Shown piece by piece: positions 58,801 through 64,000 of a stretch of DNA of 64,000 nt. The stretch comes from Paenibacillus sp. RUD330 (GTDB taxonomy: Bacteria; Bacillota; Bacilli; Paenibacillales; Paenibacillaceae): assembly GCF_002243345.2 (NCBI RefSeq), contig NZ_CP022655.2:3598501-3662500 (forward strand), written 5' to 3'. Each line of letters begins with the position of its first letter. Position 1 is the stretch's first letter. The translations under genes and the position numbers were made by a program. The notes under the pieces were generated by a model, which was given only the letters and a program-made list of their open reading frames with translations, was not told the DNA's origin and ran no database searches.

Positions 58801-59087
58801 TTTCCCGGCGCAAATTTGGTAAGCGCTTTCGAAATAATCGTATAATCGCCGGCTGCTGTCCGGTTATATTTCAAAGAGCTGCTTCCAAAGGCATGCTCCG
58901 TTGAATCATAACGGGTTACGCCGGACAGCCATGTCTGATCGTTTGCATTTTCAAACGAAGTTTCGTACACGAGGCGCGCGTTCGTTTCCAAGGGCGGATC
59001 GACCCATTCGGCTCCGTAAGCGGTATTTGTCCATGCGATTTGCAGCAGAAGCACCATACAAATCCAAATCGCGGCTGCCTTTTTCAT
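55815..59087 (-). CDS. Secreted multidomain glycosidase with two ChiA-type C-terminal modules
   Basis: A 1090-residue secreted protein: signal peptide (1-26); two similar carbohydrate-binding beta-sandwiches (about 35-185 and 200-355, both starting [16 protein letters not shown] and ending [9 protein letters not shown]-type); an Ig-like part (to 455); a TIM barrel (about 460-790) of GH2/GH5-like kind with [14 protein letters not shown] as probable acid-base Glu site; an Fn3/BIG-like part; and two modules resembling the chitinase A N-terminal domain (about 900-1090, [20 protein letters not shown] and [20 protein letters not shown]). Substrate is unknown, though the last modules hint at an amino-sugar polymer. 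GAGGTG precedes the start. Confidence 0.9.
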   Translation of the reverse strand: [1090 protein letters not shown]

Positions 59088-59188
59088 CAATGAATCACCT
59101 CTTCTAGGTAGGTTCAAAAAGGGAAAGGATCTCGATTCTTTATCGTAAAATCGACTGGCCTCTCCCTCTTTGCTTATGCGGTCATGCT

Positions 59189-60778
59189 TTAGGGCTGCCA
59201 GGATCCTTCAATCCCCAGCTTCTGAAGATCTGCGTTCACTTCGTCAATGACTTCCTGCCCGCCCTTGGCCATGTACTCCTGCACCATCTTGTCCCAATCG
59301 GATACAGGCCTTTGGCCGGTGATCATCTTTGTCATTTCGTCGACGACATATTGATTCAGCTCGCTCTTTCTTTCCATATACATCGGAGGATGAATCCGGT
59401 TAACCGGGTTAACGTAAAACTCCATCGGCGAGTACAGTTCCATGAAAGCCTGATTCATATCCTTGTATTCCGGTCTGCCGTTGGTTACGAAATCCTTCAA
59501 CGTCTGCTCGTTCGTCGTCCAGCCTGCGTTGATAATCTGCGCTGCCGGCGCGTAGGTGGAAAAGTTCTCGCGATCGACGAGGGCGATGCCGTTTTCCATC
59601 GTATAGCCTTTTCCTTCGTGTCCGGACTTCCAATCGAAATACTCATTCGAGGGATTCTGCTGGTCTACTGGCACGTACTGTCTGAAATATTCCAGAATTT
59701 CCAGGATCCGCTTCACCTTTTCCGGATTGTCTTTCAGCTTGGCGTTAAGCATGTACGCCGTATAGTAGCCTGTGCCGTGCACGAAACCTTTCGTACCGTC
59801 CGGAGCCTCGAACGGCGGAATCGGAGCGACTTTCGCTTTTGGATCGTTCTGAAGAAGTACATCCATCGTGATGCTTTCTCCGCCCGGCTGCTCCCACCAG
59901 ATGCCGACCTTGCCGGCCGCAAAAGCTTTGAAGACGTCGCTGTAGGTCGTTATCGCCCAATCCTTGTTGATCGACCCGTCCTTGTACATCGTTGCCAAGT
60001 GCTGCGTCTTTTCTTTATTCGCTTGCGATATATAGCCGGGAATCAATTGTCCCTCATCGTTTTTGTGATACCAATTGTCCATCTTGTAATAAGCGCTGAA
60101 TGCCGGATCGTACCAGATGTTGAGGTTGTCCCTAGCCAGCCCGAATCCCAGCGTATCCTTTTTTCCGTTCTGATCCGGGTCGTTCTCGGTAAAAGCAAGC
60201 GCAACTTGCCGGAGCTCCTCGTAGTTCGTCGGCATGCTCAAGCCCAGATTGTCGAGCCAATCTTGCCGAATGATCGGCTTCTTTTCGCCCTTCGTCGCAA
60301 AATAGTTCGGAATCCCGTAAATGTTCCCGTCCACGGACAACGCGTCCCAGATGAAATCCTCCACCTTGTTCATCGTGTCGTATTGGGATACAAATTCGTT
60401 CAAGGGTAAAAACGCGCCCTGGCTCACCCATCTCACGAAGTTGGAATCCGCAAATTCTGTCGCAATGATGTCCGGCAGATCCCCCGAGGCCATCTGCACG
60501 TTGACCTTCTCCGAATAGACGTCCCAAGGCATCAGCTGCGGCTTGAAATCGACCTGGAATTTCTCATTGATGGCCTTGACGCCTTCGCTGTCCGGTGAAG
60601 GAATCGGGTTTGCCCATGTGCCCGCCATCAGCGAAATCGATATTTTTTCTGGAGTCGTTTCTCCGGACGGCTTGGGCGTATCCGGGCTATTCCCGGTGGT
60701 GTCGGAACAGGCGGCCAAATTCGCGGCCAATGCTGCGATGGTGAGAGCTTGTAAAAAAAACAGCCTTCGAACCTTCAT
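59189..60778 (-). CDS. LplA/YtcQ-type solute-binding lipoprotein
   Basis: A 529-residue family-1 binding protein with lipobox LAAC. Family stretches are GDLPDIIATEFADSNFVRWV, FLPLNEFVSQYDTMNKV, GIPNYFATKGEKKPIIRQDW and the C-terminal IHPPMYMERKSELNQYVVDE. This long type serves LplB/LplC permeases and uses an ATPase coded elsewhere (MsmX-type, for example the one at 46.6 kb). It likely binds the products of the secreted enzyme next door. Confidence 0.94.
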   Translation of the reverse strand: MKVRRLFFLQALTIAALAANLAACSDTTGNSPDTPKPSGETTPEKISISLMAGTWANPIPSPDSEGVKAINEKFQVDFKPQLMPWDVYSEKVNVQMASGDLPDIIATEFADSNFVRWVSQGAFLPLNEFVSQYDTMNKVEDFIWDALSVDGNIYGIPNYFATKGEKKPIIRQDWLDNLGLSMPTNYEELRQVALAFTENDPDQNGKKDTLGFGLARDNLNIWYDPAFSAYYKMDNWYHKNDEGQLIPGYISQANKEKTQHLATMYKDGSINKDWAITTYSDVFKAFAAGKVGIWWEQPGGESITMDVLLQNDPKAKVAPIPPFEAPDGTKGFVHGTGYYTAYMLNAKLKDNPEKVKRILEILEYFRQYVPVDQQNPSNEYFDWKSGHEGKGYTMENGIALVDRENFSTYAPAAQIINAGWTTNEQTLKDFVTNGRPEYKDMNQAFMELYSPMEFYVNPVNRIHPPMYMERKSELNQYVVDEMTKMITGQRPVSDWDKMVQEYMAKGGQEVIDEVNADLQKLGIEGSWQP

Positions 60779-60836
60779 GCTTGATAGCCTCCCTTTGCTG
60801 ATGGTCGATTTCTTTCTCTACTGCAAGCGCGGGTTT

Positions 60837-61718
60837 TCACCCCTTCACGGAACCGAGCATCACCCCCTTCGCAAAATGCTTTTGCAGAAACGGATATAAG
60901 ACCAGGATCGGCAGCGTCGCGATCAGGATGGCCGCCATTCCGATCGTTTCCGGCGGAGGCGGGTTGACGATCATCCCCGTCTGACGCGCATCGGAGATGC
61001 CGATCGACTGATTCAGAATGACGATTTGCCTTAAAATGACCTGGATCGGCCATTTTTCCGGATTGTTGATGAACAGCAGCGCATTGAAATAGGTGTTCCA
61101 ATTCGTTACGGCGTAGAATAATCCGAATGCGGCAAGCGCCGGCTTGGACAACGGAATAATAATTTTCCGGAACACTTTTCCCTCGTTCGCTCCGTCCATC
61201 ACTGCCGCTTCAATTAATTCCTTCGGAATGCCGAGCATGAATTGCCTCAATACGATCAGATTGAAGGAACTGATGGCCGTGGGAATAATGAGCGCCCAGA
61301 ACGAATCGATCAAGTGCGTCGCCTTGACGACCAGATAAGTCGGGATCATGCCCGCCCCGAAAACAAACGTGAACAGGACCATGAACATGAAGAAGCGTTG
61401 TCCGAAGATGTTGCGTGTCAGCGGATAGGCCATCATGGAGGTGAGCGCCAAGCTGAACAGCGACCCGGCCACTGTAATCCAGACGGTTACCCCCAGAGAC
61501 CGAACGAACGATCGGGAATGGAAGATGAACGAGTAAGCGTCCCATGACCATTGCCGCGGCCAGAGCACCACGTTGTGACGGACATACTCCGAATAAGGGG
61601 TGAAGGAAACGACGATCATGTAGTAGAAGGGGAACAGCATGACCAGCGCAATAACGATCAGGAAAAAGACGTTTGCGATATCTGCGGCCTTCTCTTTTCG
61701 GCTCCTGAATTTTTCCAT
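60837..61718 (-). CDS. LplC/YtcP-type permease
   Basis: A 293-residue permease with six membrane segments, EAA loop LIEAAVMDGANEGKVFRKIIIPL and the typical C-terminal FLQKHFAKGVMLGSVKG. Ribosome site AGGAGGCAAG is upstream. It pairs with the 61746 permease, 27 bases apart. Confidence 0.95.
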   Translation of the reverse strand: MEKFRSRKEKAADIANVFFLIVIALVMLFPFYYMIVVSFTPYSEYVRHNVVLWPRQWSWDAYSFIFHSRSFVRSLGVTVWITVAGSLFSLALTSMMAYPLTRNIFGQRFFMFMVLFTFVFGAGMIPTYLVVKATHLIDSFWALIIPTAISSFNLIVLRQFMLGIPKELIEAAVMDGANEGKVFRKIIIPLSKPALAAFGLFYAVTNWNTYFNALLFINNPEKWPIQVILRQIVILNQSIGISDARQTGMIVNPPPPETIGMAAILIATLPILVLYPFLQKHFAKGVMLGSVKG

Positions 61719-61745
61719 TGACTTGCCTCCTGTCCATGCCGGTAA

Positions 61746-62696
61746 TTAGAAAATGGAGTCTCCGGTCATCCGTTTCACCAACCGGTTCGCGCCGACAATC
61801 AGCACAAATCCGACCACCGATTTAAACAGACCTACCGCGGTGGCGAAGCTGAAATCGGACTGTTGAATGCCTTTCAGGTACACATAGGTGTCCAGTACGT
61901 TGCCTACGTCTTTGTTGAACGGATTCAGCATCAAGTAAATTTGTTCAAAGCCGACATCCAGCACGTTGCCCAAGCGGAGAAGCAGCAGGATGACGATCGT
62001 ACCGCGAATGGCCGGGAGCGTAATATGCCAGAGCCGTCTGATGCGGCTTGCGCCGTCGACGACAGCAGCTTCATACAACTCGTAATTCACAGCCGACAAA
62101 GCAGCCAAAAAAATGATCGTGCTGAATCCGGATTCCTTCCAAATGACCTCCAGCACGACAAGCGGCATGAACCAGTCCGGATTCTGCATGAAGGGGACGG
62201 TCTTCAGCCCCAATCCTGCAAAAAGCTCATTGACGATTCCGTCCGATTTCAGGAACGAAGTGACGAGTCCGATGACCACGACCCAAGACAAGAAGTGCGG
62301 AAGGTACACGATGGACTGAACAACTCGTTTAACCTTTCCGTTGCGGACTTCGTTCAGCATGAGCGATAAAACGATCGCGATCGGGAAGGAGAACATAATC
62401 TGCAGAAAAGAAAGATACAGCGTATTCCATATGACCCGAATGACTTCCCTGTCCTGGAACAGCTTTTCAAAATGCTTGAATCCCACCCACTCGCTTTCTA
62501 CAAACCCGATCAAAGGCTTGAAGTTTTGAAAAGCGATTACATTGCCTGCCATCGGGATGTATTTATAAATGATGAAATATAAAAGTCCCGGCAACAGCAA
62601 TGCAAATAAGTACCGTTCCCTCCAAAGCCTTGCCCAAAATGCTTGCCGAGCAATCTTCGGCTTGCTGGCGCCTGCGATCTGTGCGTTGGATGACAT
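61746..62696 (-). CDS. LplB/YteP-type permease
   Basis: A 316-residue permease with six membrane segments: YLFALLLPGLLYFIIYKYIP at TM1, EAA loop YEAAVVDGASRIRRLWHITLP, C-terminus VGANRLVKRMTGDSIF. AAAGGAG precedes the start. It is the first gene of the transport operon. The family moves oligosaccharides of pectin, xylan or host-glycan origin. Confidence 0.95.
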   Translation of the reverse strand: MSSNAQIAGASKPKIARQAFWARLWRERYLFALLLPGLLYFIIYKYIPMAGNVIAFQNFKPLIGFVESEWVGFKHFEKLFQDREVIRVIWNTLYLSFLQIMFSFPIAIVLSLMLNEVRNGKVKRVVQSIVYLPHFLSWVVVIGLVTSFLKSDGIVNELFAGLGLKTVPFMQNPDWFMPLVVLEVIWKESGFSTIIFLAALSAVNYELYEAAVVDGASRIRRLWHITLPAIRGTIVILLLLRLGNVLDVGFEQIYLMLNPFNKDVGNVLDTYVYLKGIQQSDFSFATAVGLFKSVVGFVLIVGANRLVKRMTGDSIF

Positions 62697-62748
62697 GCGT
62701 TGAATCTCCTTTCATGTTGTCTGATGCAGATTCATCGTAAGACAAGGC

Positions 62749-62777
62749 AGCATCCTTGCCTATCGGCGCTTTTTCAA
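62749..62777 (-). promoter_or_regulatory. Candidate promoter of the LplB-type operon
   Basis: TTGAAA (62777-62772), 17 bases, GATGCT (62754-62749) on the minus strand. The -10 is poor, which fits a promoter needing the AraC-type activator coded next to it. Confidence 0.3.
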
Positions 62778-62842
62778 CTTCCGAGCGTTGAATGCGTACG
62801 AGCTGTAAATATGCACAGTATCTGAACAGATCGTCACACCTA

Positions 62843-62856
62843 TGAAAACGCTAAAA
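62843..62856 (-). promoter_or_regulatory. cre-like site upstream of the LplB-type operon
   Basis: TGAAAACGCTAAAA fits the cre consensus at 13 of 14 positions. It overlaps the end of the araC-type terminator and lies about 70 bases above the candidate promoter. Confidence 0.4.
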
Positions 62857-62887
62857 ACCTCCACCCTCGTGCAAGGGGGTGGAGGTT
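62853..62887 (-). terminator. Terminator of the AraC-type regulator gene
   Basis: An 11-bp perfect stem (62856-62866 with 62877-62887), followed on the minus strand by TTTTT. It lies 17 bases after the stop. Confidence 0.9.
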
Positions 62888-62903
62888 GGCCATGCCGCTT
62901 CAT

Positions 62904-64000
62904 TTACGAATCTATCGATCTTCTGTATGCCCGTGGAGTAACGCCAGCTATTTTTTTAAACGACCGGTTAAAGGAACTGAGCGTATTATAACCGGTCTGC
63001 GCAGCAATCTCTTGAATCTGCAGATCGGTTTTTTTCAGCAGCTCCATCGCTTTATGGACACGAACCTCATTCACCTTGTCCGTAAAATTCACGCCTGTCC
63101 TTTCCTTGAAGTGCATAGACAAATATCTGCCGGTAATGCCCAGCTTTCCAGCGACCGAATCAAGGGTGACATCTTCCTCGTAATGCTCCTCGATATATTT
63201 GAGAACGAGACTGACGATCGACTTCTCTTTTTCTTTTCGCAGCTTGACGATGGAAGTCGTCTTTTGGACCGATATTTCGAGCTCATGCTCGATATCCTCG
63301 ATGCAATGGATGTCATTTGGGTTCACTTCGGGTATTCCCTCGGTATGTGCATGGAGATGCATTCGGCTTATCTTCTCGTGTATTTCTCCGAAAAACCGGT
63401 GAAACAAATACATTCCCGCGTTTTTGGACTTCATCTCCAGCAGGATGCTCTTCAACGACTGCATCACCAGCTCGGGGTTCCCTTCTTGCAGGTTAATGTC
63501 GATTTCCTGCATCTTCGTTATGGAAGGAACGAACCTTTTGGCAGTCGTTTGGGTTTCATACACAATTTGCGAATCCGCAGTAAAAGGCCTGTACTTGATC
63601 AAATCCAAAAGCTCCTCGTATGCGGCCGTCATGTCGGAAGCATGTTCGAACCGGCGGCTGACTGCCACAGTCGCAAATAAATAGTCCCCATCATTGTCGA
63701 CTACACTTTTCAGTCGGAGCAATGAATCCATCAAATCAGGTTGATCGGGGTTCTCATACACGATGGTCAACACCTGATTGCTTTCAATCTGAAACGTATG
63801 GGAGCTGCCCGCTTCCTTGAAGCTGAGATCGATAAACTCGCGGATATAATAAACGATCCGTTCCTGATCCAGATCATCCTTATGCTTTCGCTTGAACGAG
63901 AGCTGAACCAAAATGAATCGATAAGGCCTCTGCTCCTCATCCTGCTGGTTCAGCTCCTGGCCGATTCCCCGTATTCGTTTTACACGGTTCATATAAGCGT
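62904..64000 (-). CDS. AraC family regulator (N-terminus beyond the window)
   Basis: At least 365 residues, open to the window edge. The C-terminal AraC/XylS domain has both HTH motifs (LDSVAGKLGITGRYLSMHFK and IQEIAAQTGYNTLSSFNRSFKK). The region before it (DGDYLFATVAVSRRFEHASD with AAYEELLDLIKY) is the GGDEF-like middle domain of the large one-component AraC regulators of Paenibacillus. These also carry a membrane sensor at the N-terminus. An internal ATG at 63992 is unlikely to be the true start. It should activate the adjacent transport operon. Confidence 0.92.
   Translation of the reverse strand, partial: AYMNRVKRIRGIGQELNQQDEEQRPYRFILVQLSFKRKHKDDLDQERIVYYIREFIDLSFKEAGSSHTFQIESNQVLTIVYENPDQPDLMDSLLRLKSVVDNDGDYLFATVAVSRRFEHASDMTAAYEELLDLIKYRPFTADSQIVYETQTTAKRFVPSITKMQEIDINLQEGNPELVMQSLKSILLEMKSKNAGMYLFHRFFGEIHEKISRMHLHAHTEGIPEVNPNDIHCIEDIEHELEISVQKTTSIVKLRKEKEKSIVSLVLKYIEEHYEEDVTLDSVAGKLGITGRYLSMHFKERTGVNFTDKVNEVRVHKAMELLKKTDLQIQEIAAQTGYNTLSSFNRSFKKIAGVTPRAYRRSIDS

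Overview
The window looks like a chromosomal segment of a high-GC Paenibacillaceae bacterium (Paenibacillus or a close relative). Support for this: a spoVAC-spoVAD-spoVAE set behind a sigma-G-type promoter, a BclB-type collagen-like exosporium protein, a YheC/YheD-type spore coat ATP-grasp protein, a B. subtilis-type opuA operon, a ydaO-type c-di-AMP riboswitch, many cre-like sites, and the very large complement of carbohydrate ABC transporters with YesM/YesN-type regulators. Sequence to about 47.8 kb is GC-rich. From there to the right end it is lower in GC, with one clearly AT-rich gene, an ABC-F ATPase at 49.5-51.2 kb.

Layout. 1-3.7 kb (minus): moxR-DUF58-transglutaminase, the last cut by the window start. 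3.8-5.7 kb (minus): spoVA operon for dipicolinate transport. 6.0-7.9 kb (plus): CynX/NimT-type MFS exporter and a secreted NlpC/P60 hydrolase. 8.0-10.6 kb (minus): metNIQ methionine importer with two promoters and a probable CTG start for metN. 11.0-14.3 kb: YdcF-type protein, a Gfo/Idh/MocA dehydrogenase, copZ with a CsoR operator inside its promoter, a DUF523 remnant and a broken TPR gene. 14.4-18.1 kb: opuA glycine betaine transporter with a divergent GbsR-type regulator. 18.3-18.9 kb: NlpC/P60 hydrolase under a c-di-AMP riboswitch. 19.5-20.9 kb: GH18 chitinase with a cre-containing inverted repeat. 21-25 kb: CBS protein and MarR regulator on a shared operator, then an ArsR repressor with a four-domain persulfide-handling enzyme. 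25.1-27.2 kb: spore-surface genes. 27.4-33.8 kb (minus): GH43 enzyme, and an operon of solute-binding protein, response regulator and sensor kinase. 34.1-47.8 kb (minus): a nine-gene operon with one ATPase, two permease pairs, two solute-binding proteins (one a 1002-residue chimera), an NHL/YIP1 membrane protein and a DUF5696 protein. 47.9-53.8 kb: WYL regulator/VOC pair, ABC-F, MetX-like hydrolase/LysR pair. 53.9-64 kb (minus): a second sugar operon with an AraC-type regulator (cut by the window end), LplB/LplC-type permeases, a lipoprotein, a 1090-residue secreted glycosidase with ChiA-type modules, a DUF4091/GH123-like enzyme and a possible 39-residue protein.

The genes suggest a soil or plant-associated saprophyte. 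Two-component and AraC systems plus catabolite repression control uptake of oligosaccharides released by secreted or surface enzymes. Around this lie osmoprotection, methionine uptake, cell-wall hydrolysis controlled by c-di-AMP, reactive-sulfur handling and spore functions. The least described element is the 34-48 kb operon, where a membrane-anchored solute-binding protein with large N-terminal domains, an NHL/YIP1 chimera and a DUF5696 protein are welded to two transporters sharing one ATPase. I found no CRISPR array, tRNA, rRNA, prophage or insertion sequence.
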